Positions 8,197-16,105 of a stretch of 42,366 nt of DNA are shown here, one piece after another (the first letter of the stretch is position 1; each line of letters opens with the position of its first letter). The position numbers and the translations under genes are program-made. The notes below the pieces were generated by a model that worked only from the letters and a program-made list of their open reading frames with translations, had not been told where the DNA came from and did not search any database. Source of the stretch: JAKOQB01 sp036824465 (GTDB lineage: Bacteria > Pseudomonadota > Gammaproteobacteria > Burkholderiales > Burkholderiaceae_F). The stretch is from the NCBI GenBank assembly GCA_036824465.1, contig DAITAC010000028.1, positions 1 to 42,366 on the forward strand. The letters are read 5' to 3'.

Positions 8197-9017
8197 TGGT
8201 CAGTGCCCTCGAAATCTTCGGCGCCAGCATCCTGATCGTTGACGATCAGGAATCCAACGTGCAGTTGCTGGAACAGTTGCTGACTGAGGCTGGTTACACC
8301 TGCATTGCCTCGACGATGAATCCAAAGGAGGTCTTTGCGCTTCATCGCAGAAACCGTTATGACCTGATCCTGCTCGACCTGCAGATGCCGGGCATGGATG
8401 GATTCCAGGTGATGGAAGGCCTCAAGACCAGCGATGCCGACAGCTATCTCCCGGTCATCGTGCTCACTGCCCAACCAGGTCACAAGCTGCGTGCGTTGAA
8501 GGCGGGTGCGAAGGATTTCATCAGCAAGCCGTTTGATCTGGTCGAAGTCAAGACACGCATTCACAACATGCTGGAAGTGAGGCTGCTGTACAGGAAACTC
8601 GAAGACTTCAACAAGGTGCTGGAGCAGACCGTGCGGGAACGGACGGCCGAGCTGCGCGAAAGCGAAGCGCGCTATCGGAGCCTGACGGAACTGGCATCGG
8701 ACTGGTACTGGGAGCAGGATGAGTCTGGAAACTTCACCAAGGTTTCCGGTCCGGTTCTGGAAATGCTCGGAATCCGAGTCCCTGCCTTTGCGGGCGAAGC
8801 AAATGATGGCGAGATGACGGGCTGGAATGAGGCGGAACGCGCCGAGCTGCAGGCGAAGATTGCAGCGCGGCAACCTTTCCTGGATTTCGTCTTCAGCCGA
8901 GTCAATGCCGATGGCTCGGACCAGAAATTTCAGGTCAGCGGGGAGCCGATGTTCAACCAGTCCTGCCGCTTCATTGGTTACCGCGGAATCGGTGTGGAAC
9001 TTACCGCAAGGAAATGA
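8193..9017 (+). CDS. Response regulator REC-PAS protein without output domain
   Basis: 274 residues. Receiver domain about 12-130 with ILIVDDQ, phospho-acceptor Asp62 (LLDLQMPGMDG) and the conserved Thr/Lys positions (VLTAQ, FISKPFD). A coiled-coil linker (about 130-160, LEQTVRERTAELRESEARYRSL) leads into a PAS domain (about 160-272) that ends in GYRGIGVELTARK. Proteins with this ending usually continue into a GGDEF or kinase domain; here the stop follows at once. It may act by protein contact or be a shortened version. ATGA overlap with the kinase stop places it in the same operon, and the Crp/Fnr gene starts 24 bases later. Confidence 0.88.
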   Translation: MMVSALEIFGASILIVDDQESNVQLLEQLLTEAGYTCIASTMNPKEVFALHRRNRYDLILLDLQMPGMDGFQVMEGLKTSDADSYLPVIVLTAQPGHKLRALKAGAKDFISKPFDLVEVKTRIHNMLEVRLLYRKLEDFNKVLEQTVRERTAELRESEARYRSLTELASDWYWEQDESGNFTKVSGPVLEMLGIRVPAFAGEANDGEMTGWNEAERAELQAKIAARQPFLDFVFSRVNADGSDQKFQVSGEPMFNQSCRFIGYRGIGVELTARK

Positions 9018-9041
9018 AGAACCCGACTTCGATCATCCTTC

Positions 9042-9785
9042 ATGTCGCCATCGCATAGCCCCAATCAAAACCATCTTCTCGCCGCCCTGCCCACCGTAGA
9101 TTTCGAGCGCCTTGCCCCGCATCTGGAGCTAGTCCCGATGCTTCTCGGTGAAAGCATCTACGAGCCCGGCGGGAAGTTACAGCATGTCTATTTCCCGACG
9201 ACCGCCATCGTGTCACTGCTCTACGTCTTGGAGTCCGGCGCATCGGCCGAAATCGCAGGAGTGGGCAACGAAGGCATTCTCGGTATTTCCCTGTTCATGG
9301 GGGGCGACACCACGCCCAGTTCGGCGGTCGTGCAGACCGCGGGCCATGGTTACCGGCTGCCGGGCAGGTTGCTGAAGGAGGAGTTCAATCGCGCCGGGTT
9401 GATGCAGCGTTTGTTGCTGCGCTATACGCAGGCGCTGCTCACGCAGATGTGCCAGACCACCGCCTGCAATCGGCACCATTCGATCGACCAGCAACTGTGC
9501 CGGTGGCTGTTGTTGACCCTCGATCGATTGCCTACGAATGATCTCGTCATGACCCAGGAACTGGTCGCCAGCGCGCTCGGCGTGCGCCGGGAAAGCATCA
9601 CGGAGGCCGCCGGGAAATTGCAGCACGCTGGCGTTCTCCGCTATCGCCGCGGCCAGATTGCGGTGCTCGAGCGGTCCGGATTGGAAGCCGGCGCCTGCGA
9701 ATGCTATGCCGTCGTCAAGAAGGAAATCGGCCGCCTGCTGTCAGACGTGCGATATCGCCAGAGCACCTCTGCGATCGCCAGCTGA
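9042..9785 (+). CDS. Crp/Fnr-family transcriptional regulator, paralog 1
   Basis: 247 residues. The N-terminal cyclic-nucleotide-binding-type beta-barrel (about 10-130) contains VYFPTTAIVSLLYVLESG and GNEGILGISLFMGG. The C-terminal winged helix (about 150-225) contains MTQELVASALGVRRESITEAAGKL as helix-turn-helix. No Fnr-type N-terminal cysteine cluster is seen, so iron-sulfur oxygen sensing is unlikely. The 'IVSLLY', 'GVRRESIT' and 'CECY' features match a Crp/Fnr subgroup common in proteobacteria whose ligand is not established. It lies 24 bases after the REC-PAS gene, so it is probably in that operon. No strong ribosome binding site precedes the ATG. Confidence 0.9.
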   Translation: MSPSHSPNQNHLLAALPTVDFERLAPHLELVPMLLGESIYEPGGKLQHVYFPTTAIVSLLYVLESGASAEIAGVGNEGILGISLFMGGDTTPSSAVVQTAGHGYRLPGRLLKEEFNRAGLMQRLLLRYTQALLTQMCQTTACNRHHSIDQQLCRWLLLTLDRLPTNDLVMTQELVASALGVRRESITEAAGKLQHAGVLRYRRGQIAVLERSGLEAGACECYAVVKKEIGRLLSDVRYRQSTSAIAS

Positions 9786-9805
9786 CCGGCTCTGACGCGC
9801 TAAAC

Positions 9806-9821
9806 TGTGTGCCCACCACAC
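9806..9821 (+). promoter_or_regulatory. Possible Crp-type palindrome before paralog 2
   Basis: TGTGTGCCCACCACACG: the arms GTGTG and CACAC surround a 5-base centre in the gap between the two Crp/Fnr genes. The spacing differs from the E. coli Crp site TGTGA-N6-TCACA, so this is only a candidate operator for one of the neighbouring regulators. Confidence 0.25.
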
Positions 9822-9830
9822 GGTGCGATC

Positions 9831-9879
9831 GCGATCTCAGCCAGTAGCCTCGACTGCCTCTGGTCGTAGCAGAGATCGC
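9831..9879 (+). promoter_or_regulatory. Inverted repeat in the leader of Crp/Fnr paralog 2
   Basis: GCGATCTC (9831-9838) pairs with GAGATCGC (9872-9879). Inside lies a smaller hairpin, CGAC with GTCG. It is 57 bases upstream of the start at 9937. It may be a structured leader or an operator; no T-run follows. Confidence 0.3.
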
Positions 9880-9936
9880 CCTCGAAGAGCCCGACCTCGG
9901 TCGCTCTCGCACCGAGTCTCCTCTCGGAGTTTTCTG

Positions 9937-10656
9937 ATGGCTGTCGTTCCGGACCCGAGGAAGAACCACCTGCTCGCCGCGCTTCCGGATGCTGAGTGGC
10001 AGCGCTGGCAATCGCAACTTGAATTGGTTGAGCTGCCGCTGGGCAAGGTGTTGTACGAGTCGGGCGACACCCTGAGCCACGTGTACTTTCCGACCGCCGC
10101 TATCGTCTCGCTGCTGTACGTGATGGAGAACGGCGCCTCGGCCGAGATCGCTGTCGTCGGCCGCGAGGGCATCGTCGGCATCTCACTGTTCATGGGCGGC
10201 GGCTCCACGCCCAGCCGCGCGGTGGTGCAAAGCGCCGGCCAGGGTTATCGGCTGAGGGCGCAGATGTTGAAAGACGAGTTCAGCCGGTCCGGTCCGGTTC
10301 TGCACCTGCTGCTGCGCTACACCCAGGCGCTGATCACGCAGATGGCGCAAACAGCGGTGTGCAACCGCCACCATTCGCTGGACCAGCAATTGTGCCGCTG
10401 GCTGCTGCTCAGCCTGGACCGCCTGCAGGGCAGCGAACTCGTGATGACGCAGGAGTTGATCGCCAATATGCTGGGCGTGCGCCGCGAAGGCGTGACGGAA
10501 AGCGCGCTCAAGCTGCAGAAGGCCGGGCTGATCCGCTACGCGCGCGGCCACATCAAGGTGCTCGACCGGCCGGGGCTGGAGCAACGCACGTGCGAGTGCT
10601 ATGCGGTGGTCAGGAAGGAGTACGAGCGACTGCTGCCGGAGAAGCCGGCGACGTAG
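9937..10656 (+). CDS. Crp/Fnr-family transcriptional regulator, paralog 2
   Basis: 239 residues, closely similar along its whole length to the protein encoded just upstream: RKNHLLAALPDAEW against QNHLLAALPTVDF, FMGGGSTPSRAVVQ against FMGGDTTPSSAVVQ, RHHSLDQQLCRWLLL against RHHSIDQQLCRWLLL. Same layout: beta-barrel sensor domain about 8-128, dimer helix, then the winged helix MTQELIANMLGVRREGVTESALKL. The two genes probably arose by tandem duplication. The start at 9937 is preferred over an upstream extension because GGAG lies 7 bases before it and the residues line up with the paralog from there. It has its own 151-base upstream region with two inverted repeats, so it may be transcribed separately. 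Confidence 0.9.
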   Translation: MAVVPDPRKNHLLAALPDAEWQRWQSQLELVELPLGKVLYESGDTLSHVYFPTAAIVSLLYVMENGASAEIAVVGREGIVGISLFMGGGSTPSRAVVQSAGQGYRLRAQMLKDEFSRSGPVLHLLLRYTQALITQMAQTAVCNRHHSLDQQLCRWLLLSLDRLQGSELVMTQELIANMLGVRREGVTESALKLQKAGLIRYARGHIKVLDRPGLEQRTCECYAVVRKEYERLLPEKPAT

Positions 10657-10904
10657 CGTGTGCTGCACTCCGCCGACGATTGAGCAGGTGGCGCAAAGCG
10701 GCACGGTGCAATTGCTGCCCCCCGATCGACCAGCAGTCCTGTCGCCGCAATTTGCTGGTCCTGGGCCAATCGCCGGTGTTCCGAAGCTGCCGTTCGGGAA
10801 CCCCTGCGGCTCCATCTTGAACGTTAAGTGCGCTACCGCACCGACGCTTCGACACCTTGCGGGCAAGATTTGCGGTAACTGCCCCGTCGTCAGGAGGCCG
10901 GGGC
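10657..10904. other. Intergenic leader of the PEP-CTERM gene
   Basis: No gene on either strand. A hairpin, TGCCCCG (10880-10886) with CGGGGCA (10899-10905), holds CAGGAGG in its loop just before a short ORF. Confidence 0.45.
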
Positions 10905-10961
10905 ATGCAGGCGATTGCCGACATCGTGGGTATGCCGACGGCCATGTCACCTGTCTCTTAA
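10905..10961 (+). CDS. Candidate 18-residue leader peptide
   Basis: A tiny ORF reading MQAIADIVGMPTAMSPVS, with a near-perfect ribosome binding site AGGAGG at 10892-10897, 7 bases before the ATG. The site lies in the loop of a 7-base-pair stem whose 3' arm includes the A of the start codon. The stop is 19 bases before the PEP-CTERM gene. This could be a translated leader coupling or controlling the next gene, or a chance ORF; nothing in its sequence suggests amino-acid attenuation. Confidence 0.3.
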   Translation: MQAIADIVGMPTAMSPVS

Positions 10962-10980
10962 CCGCTTCGGAGATCCTCGC

Positions 10981-12417
10981 ATGCGAATCAGTCGAAGGCA
11001 GCTTGCCATATCAGCCATCGGGGTCGCTACGTTGTTCGCCTGGTACCTAACCGGCGACAAATCGCTGCGCGAAGGCTCCGGAAGTGACACCGTCAATACC
11101 GCGCTGGCGCTCGACTGCACGAGCCGGGTGGCGAAGAGCGGTGCGATGTTTGCGGTTGGGGACGCTGTCGATACCGTAGGCGATATCTTCGGTGGCCCGG
11201 TCGGCCTGCCGACGCCCGGCGCGCTGAATAGCTCCAGCACATCAGATCTTCCAATCTTCATCAATGTCACCGACCCTTACGATGACTCGATCACCGTCAC
11301 GAGCCTGGGCCATGTCTTCCACGACGATTGCAGCGAGGGCGCGACCGCGTTCAAGCAAAGCACCCCGGTAACGCTGACATCGAGTACGCCCGAAGTCGGC
11401 GCGGCCGGCTTCATGGTCGCCCTTGATGCAACTCACGCAGACGCGGGAGCAGCCTCAATCGACAATTCGCCCGGAAGCTCCGCCGAAGTCAGTGTCAGCT
11501 TGTCGGCCGCGCCGAGCGACGCGACGGAAAGACCCGGAGCAATCTTCAGTGCCAATCGCGCGCCAGAGTTGGCTCGCACGCGCACCAGCTTCGACTACCT
11601 GCCTGGCGAAAACTCGCTGCTGCCCAAGGGATCCGGACCTGGCGCGGTCAGCGCTGCGCTGCCTCTTGACAGCACGGGCAGCACCAAAAAGAGCGGTGCG
11701 GTTTTCCCGGTCGGGCCCAGTTTCAATTCCGTCGGTCCGATTTCCAGTGGCATATCTCAGGTCCGCCTGACGACGCCCGGCGTGTCTAACCGCTCGCGAA
11801 TCGCGGGCCCGCGGACCGTCCGCAATGCCACCAAGCCTGCCGGTGACTCGATCACCTCCAAGACCGTCGGCCGCACCATCCACGATGCGCGCGGAGTGGA
11901 CTCGACTTCCAATCCAACCACCCCGGCAACGCTGGCATCGACCTTGCCCGGAATCACTGAGGCCGCCTTCGTCGGTGAATCGATCATCGTTAAGGGCCTC
12001 GGCCGCACCTTTCACGACGAGCGCGGTGACGGCTCGACCACCTTCAATCTGAGCGCGCCGGTAACGCAAGTGCTGAACGTGTCCGAGATGGGTGAGGCTG
12101 GCCTTGTGTTGGACCTTGAGCCGGCGCAAACGGACGCGGCAGCAGCATTCATAAACAATTCGCGCACAAGCTTGACCAATGTCGATGGCGGCTCGGCGGC
12201 TGAATTGAACGACGCGACTGGCGGACCAGGGACGTTCATGAGCGCAGATCGCGCACCATCGTTGGCGCTGTCGACCGTGCCCGCGCCTGCGAACTACTTC
12301 TTCGCCAACGCGGCGCCGACAGCGGAAGTCTCGCTGGTGCCAGAGCCCGCGACGCATGTGCTGATACTCGCCGGCCTGGGTGCAGTCGGCTTCATCGCGC
12401 GTCGCCGAATCCGCTGA
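10981..12417 (+). CDS. PEP-CTERM sorted surface protein with internal duplication
   Basis: 478 residues. An N-terminal signal (MRISRRQLAISAIGVATLFAW) and a C-terminal PEP-CTERM signal: VPEPATHVLILAG, then a hydrophobic helix and RRRIR. PEP-CTERM proteins are processed by exosortase and linked to exopolysaccharide secretion. No exosortase is in this window. The body is two diverged copies of roughly 200 residues. LGHVFHDDCSEGATAF...VGAAGFMVALDATHADAGAASIDNS matches LGRTFHDERGDGSTTF...MGEAGLVLDLEPAQTDAAAAFINNS, and PGAIFSANRAPELA matches PGTFMSADRAPSLA. Ser/Thr/Ala/Gly-rich and lacking Cys apart from an early pair. GGAG lies 9 bases before the start. The body's function is unknown. Confidence 0.82.
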   Translation: MRISRRQLAISAIGVATLFAWYLTGDKSLREGSGSDTVNTALALDCTSRVAKSGAMFAVGDAVDTVGDIFGGPVGLPTPGALNSSSTSDLPIFINVTDPYDDSITVTSLGHVFHDDCSEGATAFKQSTPVTLTSSTPEVGAAGFMVALDATHADAGAASIDNSPGSSAEVSVSLSAAPSDATERPGAIFSANRAPELARTRTSFDYLPGENSLLPKGSGPGAVSAALPLDSTGSTKKSGAVFPVGPSFNSVGPISSGISQVRLTTPGVSNRSRIAGPRTVRNATKPAGDSITSKTVGRTIHDARGVDSTSNPTTPATLASTLPGITEAAFVGESIIVKGLGRTFHDERGDGSTTFNLSAPVTQVLNVSEMGEAGLVLDLEPAQTDAAAAFINNSRTSLTNVDGGSAAELNDATGGPGTFMSADRAPSLALSTVPAPANYFFANAAPTAEVSLVPEPATHVLILAGLGAVGFIARRRIR

Positions 12418-12755
12418 GTCCGACCTGCGCGGTCACGCACGGTGCAGCGAGACAGGGTCCGTGTCAGACCCGGACCCCGCGGTATGGCAACCGGCCATCA
12501 ACGCATTGTCCGTGTATGCGCGGAAGCGAACGGACTTTGCCGCGCCCTGCACGTAGGATCGGCTGGCAAATCGTTCTTCGCCGTTGCAGTGGCTACGAGC
12601 AGGCTCCGCAAGATCATCGGGGTATTGCGCGGGCGCCATGAAACAACGACCGCTGGCTTCGTCGCGCTTTCGACGGGCACCGGGAAACGCTGACGTTTGG
12701 ACGGCTGCGCGCAATACCGCGCTCAGTTCTTGCTCGACAAACAGGAAGAATCATC
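12418..12755. other. Intergenic between PEP-CTERM and collagen-like genes
   Basis: 338 bases without a supportable gene. A hairpin GGGTCCG (12455-12461) with CGGACCC (12471-12477) lies 38 bases after the PEP-CTERM stop and may help termination, but no T-run follows. Confidence 0.45.
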
Positions 12756-13067
12756 ATGAACTATTCAATCGTAGTTGCAGCAGCACTATCCGCGCTTGCG
12801 TTGAGCGCATGTGAACGACCGACGGTGGTCGTGCCTTCGGCTCCGGTAGCCGTCGTGGCTGTGCCGGGGCCTGCCGGACCACAAGGCACGTCCGGCGCAC
12901 CTGCAGAAAAAGGCGAAACGGGTGCAACCGGTGCAACGGGCGCAACCGGTTCAACGGGAACGGCGGGCTCGACCGGAATGACGGGCGCGGAAGGTGAAAA
13001 AGGCGAAAAAGGCAAGACGGGGGGCGACACGATTGTGGTTGTTCCTGCACCCACTCCGCAGAAGTAA
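12756..13067 (+). CDS. Short collagen-like lipoprotein
   Basis: 103 residues. A lipoprotein signal with lipobox LSAC (Cys19) is followed by a Val/Pro-rich linker, then about 17 Gly-X-Y triplets (residues 38-88) of the types GPA, GAT, GST and EKGEKG. It ends in a short TIVVVPAPTPQK tail. The charged GEKGEKGKTG block is typical of the segments that stabilise bacterial collagen triple helices. There is no folded C-terminal domain, unlike the longer collagen-like lipoprotein at 1331-2260. AGGAAG precedes the ATG by 7 bases. Probably a small surface or periplasmic rod; the partner is unknown. Confidence 0.85.
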   Translation: MNYSIVVAAALSALALSACERPTVVVPSAPVAVVAVPGPAGPQGTSGAPAEKGETGATGATGATGSTGTAGSTGMTGAEGEKGEKGKTGGDTIVVVPAPTPQK

Positions 13068-13086
13068 GCAAGTTGTATCGAAGGCT

Positions 13087-13107
13087 CACCGAGCAATTCG
13101 CTCGGTG
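13087..13107 (+). terminator. Hairpin after the short collagen-like gene
   Basis: CACCGAGC (13087-13094) pairs perfectly with GCTCGGTG (13100-13107) around the loop AATTC, 20 bases after the stop. There is no T-run, so it is a weak intrinsic terminator candidate. Confidence 0.45.
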
Positions 13108-13658
13108 GCCACCGCTGCCAGCGGTACTGAGCATCGGCGGTCGACACTTTCTTGCTGCATCCGGTCCGCGAGCGCAGGCACTGTTCGCTGGCGGCATTGC
13201 AGAAGGTCTGTGCGCGACGTATCCAAGTTCGGTTTGACACCGCATCTGCACACTGCATAACGCCGTCTGTGCTTGCGATGACTTCCGGAAGTTTCAAATG
13301 GGATCTTTGGGACCTTGCCTGGTTCGATAGCGCACAGACCTGCGCTCTGAACCGCGCGCACTGAGCGAGCTCGAGTACCACGATGGCAGAGACCGTCTTC
13401 GTCACCCGTTCTGACAAACACGTGCATGAGCCTGTTCCTGACGGCGTCGAAGCCGATGCCACTTCGTGGTGCTGCCCCTGACACCGAGTCGGATAGCTCA
13501 ATTGAACGATTCACACCGGAGCTTGACAAAGCAATCGGAGACCTTCGAGGCAATCGCGATTTCGTCGCGATACGCGCGGCGCATCAGGCAGCAGGTGGCA
13601 CCGAGGGCGGGCGGACGAACTCACCGGCCCGCTGGAGGATGGCCAACGGAGAAATGCA
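13108..13658. other. Long upstream region of the pentose-phosphate operon
   Basis: 550 bases without a supportable gene. It holds one copy of the dyad-AGAC element (13322-13340). No convincing sigma-70 hexamer pair was found. Confidence 0.5.
13322..13340 (+). promoter_or_regulatory. Dyad-AGAC element, copy B
   Basis: GTTCGATAGCGCACAGACC, pointing toward gnd 318 bases downstream. A strong match to the nine-copy consensus. Confidence 0.55.
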
Positions 13659-14684
13659 ATGCAACTCGGCATGATCGGATTGGGTCGGATGGGCGCCAGC
13701 ATGGTTCGCCGCCTCTTACGAAAGGGTCACGAGTGCGTCGTCTATGACTTGCAACCGCCGGCGGTCGCCCGTCTGCAAGAAGACGGTGCCACGGGGGCCG
13801 CGTCGCTGCAGGAAATGCTCGCGCGGCTGGCCAAGCCTCGCGCGATCTGGCTGATGGTGCCGGCCGCTGTCGTCGACCAGTCGCTCGGCGATCTCGTGCC
13901 GCTGCTCGAAGCCGGCGACATCGTCATCGATGGGGGCAATTCGTATTACCGCGACGACATTCGGCGTGGCAACGAGCTGCAGGCCCGCGATATTCACTAC
14001 CTCGACGTCGGAACCAGCGGCGGCGTCGCCGGGCTCGACCGCGGCTACTGCCTGATGGTCGGGGGCGAATCCGACATCTTCGAGCATTTGCGGCCGATCT
14101 TTTCCGCCCTCGCCCCGGGCGTCGCGGCCGCATCGCGGACCCCTGGCCGAAAGGCCGGCGCCGGTAGCGCCGAAGACGGCTTCCTGCTCTGCGGTCCGCA
14201 CGGCGCCGGCCACTTCGTCAAGATGGTCCACAACGGTATTGAATACGGCGTGATGGCGGCCTACGCCGAGGGCTTGAACATCCTGCGCAATGCCAACGTC
14301 GGCAAGCGGACGCGTGAGCACGATGCCGAGACCACGCCGTTGCGCAACCCCGAGTTCTATCAGTACGAAATGAACCTGCCCGAGATCACCGAAGTCTGGC
14401 GCCGCGGCAGCGTGATCGGCTCGTGGCTGCTCGACCTGACCGCCTCGGCCTTGCAGAAGGATCCCGAACTGCAGACCTACGGCGGCCGCGTCTCCGATTC
14501 GGGCGAAGGCCGTTGGACGATCCAGGCGGCCATCGACGAAGCGGTTCCGATGCACGTTCTCAGCGCTGCGCTGTACGAGCGCTTCGCCTCGCGCGGCCAA
14601 GCCGACTTCTCCAACCGGATCCTGTCGGCAATGCGGCATGAGTTCGGCGGCCACGTCGAGAAGACCGGCGCAGAACTGAAATGA
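13659..14684 (+). CDS. gnd: 6-phosphogluconate dehydrogenase (decarboxylating), short form
   Basis: 341 residues; oxidises 6-phosphogluconate to ribulose-5-phosphate and CO2 with NAD(P)H formation. N-terminal Rossmann fold with GLGRMG at 7-12. Asp30 at the end of the second strand favours NAD+ over NADP+ (family knowledge; inferred here). DGGNSYYRDD at 91-100, GTSGG near 118-122, and KMVHNGIEYG with catalytic Lys188. It belongs to the short class (about 300-340 residues), not the ~470-residue type. A stretch at about 152-177 (SRTPGRKAGAGSAEDG) looks like a small insertion before the catalytic helix. GGAG precedes the start. First gene of an eight-gene operon; its stop overlaps zwf by 4 bases. 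Confidence 0.95.
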   Translation: MQLGMIGLGRMGASMVRRLLRKGHECVVYDLQPPAVARLQEDGATGAASLQEMLARLAKPRAIWLMVPAAVVDQSLGDLVPLLEAGDIVIDGGNSYYRDDIRRGNELQARDIHYLDVGTSGGVAGLDRGYCLMVGGESDIFEHLRPIFSALAPGVAAASRTPGRKAGAGSAEDGFLLCGPHGAGHFVKMVHNGIEYGVMAAYAEGLNILRNANVGKRTREHDAETTPLRNPEFYQYEMNLPEITEVWRRGSVIGSWLLDLTASALQKDPELQTYGGRVSDSGEGRWTIQAAIDEAVPMHVLSAALYERFASRGQADFSNRILSAMRHEFGGHVEKTGAELK

Positions 14685-16105
14685 ACCCCAGGGTGCACGA
14701 TGGAGGCGCCGACGCGCCGCATTCCGACGCGCTCGTGCTCTTCGGCGTCAGCGGTGACCTCGCGCACAAGAAAGTCTTCCCGGCGCTATACGCGATGGTC
14801 AGGAAAGGTGCACTGACCGTTCCGGTGATCGGTGTCGCGTCGTCGAAATGGACCGTCGAGCAACTGCATGCGCGCGTCACCGACAGTCTGCAGAATGCCG
14901 GCGCGGTCGAAGATCCGGGTGCGCTCGACCGACTGCTGTCGCTGCTGACTTACGTCAGCGGGAACTACAACGATCCGGCAACGTTCACCGCGATCAAGAC
15001 CGCGCTGGCGCTGGCGGAGCGACCGGCGCACTACCTGGCGATTCCGCAGTCGATGTTCGCGACCGTGATCAGCAGCCTCGGCGCCGCCGGCCTGGCGCAG
15101 AACGCCCGGGTCATCGTCGAAAAACCCTTCGGTCGCGACCTGGCCTCGGCGCGCGAACTCAACCGCGTCGCGCAGTCGGTATTTCCGGAACGCTCGATCT
15201 TTCGCATCGACCACTATCTCGGAAAGGAGGCGATCATGAACATCCTCTATTTCCGTTTTGCGAATGCGTTTCTCGAGCCGATCTGGAATCGCAACTTCGT
15301 CGCCAGCGTGCAGATCACGCTGGCCGAGAATTTCGGCGTTGCCGGCCGCGGCGGCTTTTACGAGACTGCGGGCTGCCTGCGCGACGTGGTTCAAAACCAC
15401 ATGTTCCAGCTCGTTGCGCTGCTCGCGATGGAGCCTCCGCCTTACCGCAGCTTCGCCGCCGTGCAAAGCGAGAAGGCCGGCGTCTTCCATGCGATGCGGC
15501 CCTTGAAGCCAGACGAGGTGGTGCGCGGCCAGTACGTCGGGTACCGCACCGAGCGCGACGTCGCAGTCGATTCGGATGTCGAAACCTTCTGCGCATTGCG
15601 GCTGTTCATCGACTCGTGGCGCTGGGCCGGCGTGCCCTGGTATCTGCGCTCGGGCAAGATGCTGCCGGAAACCGTAGCCGAGGTGCTGGTCGAGCTGAGA
15701 CCGCCGCCGCAGCAGCTGTTCGCCGACTCGGCTCCGGCCAACGGCCGCGCCAACTACGTTCGGTTCAGGCTCTCGCCCACCTCTGCGATCGCTCTCGCGG
15801 CCCGGATCAAGCAGGTCGGCAAGGAGTTCGTCGGCGAGCAGCGCGAGCTCTACCTGTGCGAGGACTGGCCAGGCGAGGACTTGCCGTACGAACGCCTGCT
15901 GGGCGATGCGATGGCAGGCGACGGTTCGCTCTTCAGCGACCAGGACGCAGTCGAAGCCGCATGGGCTGCCGTCGATCCGGTACTGGTGAATCATCATTCA
16001 GTGCTGCCGTATCCGCCCGGGACATGGGGACCAGCGCAAGCCGACGCGCTGATTGCCGGCGATGGCGGCTGGCTCAACCCGACACCTGAGAGGGCCTGTG
16101 CATGA
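14681..16105 (+). CDS. zwf: Glucose-6-phosphate 1-dehydrogenase
   Basis: 474 residues; oxidises glucose-6-phosphate to 6-phosphogluconolactone with reduction of NADP+, the entry step of the oxidative pentose-phosphate pathway. The dinucleotide motif is GVSGDLAHKK at 22-31, EKPFGRDL near 147-154, and the family's substrate motif RIDHYLGKE at 175-183, with His178 and Lys182 binding phosphate and substrate. Length is normal. ATGA overlap with gnd before and with the HAD gene after shows translational coupling. No 6-phosphogluconolactonase gene (pgl) is seen in the operon; the lactone may hydrolyse spontaneously or be handled elsewhere. Confidence 0.96.
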   Translation: MNPRVHDGGADAPHSDALVLFGVSGDLAHKKVFPALYAMVRKGALTVPVIGVASSKWTVEQLHARVTDSLQNAGAVEDPGALDRLLSLLTYVSGNYNDPATFTAIKTALALAERPAHYLAIPQSMFATVISSLGAAGLAQNARVIVEKPFGRDLASARELNRVAQSVFPERSIFRIDHYLGKEAIMNILYFRFANAFLEPIWNRNFVASVQITLAENFGVAGRGGFYETAGCLRDVVQNHMFQLVALLAMEPPPYRSFAAVQSEKAGVFHAMRPLKPDEVVRGQYVGYRTERDVAVDSDVETFCALRLFIDSWRWAGVPWYLRSGKMLPETVAEVLVELRPPPQQLFADSAPANGRANYVRFRLSPTSAIALAARIKQVGKEFVGEQRELYLCEDWPGEDLPYERLLGDAMAGDGSLFSDQDAVEAAWAAVDPVLVNHHSVLPYPPGTWGPAQADALIAGDGGWLNPTPERACA

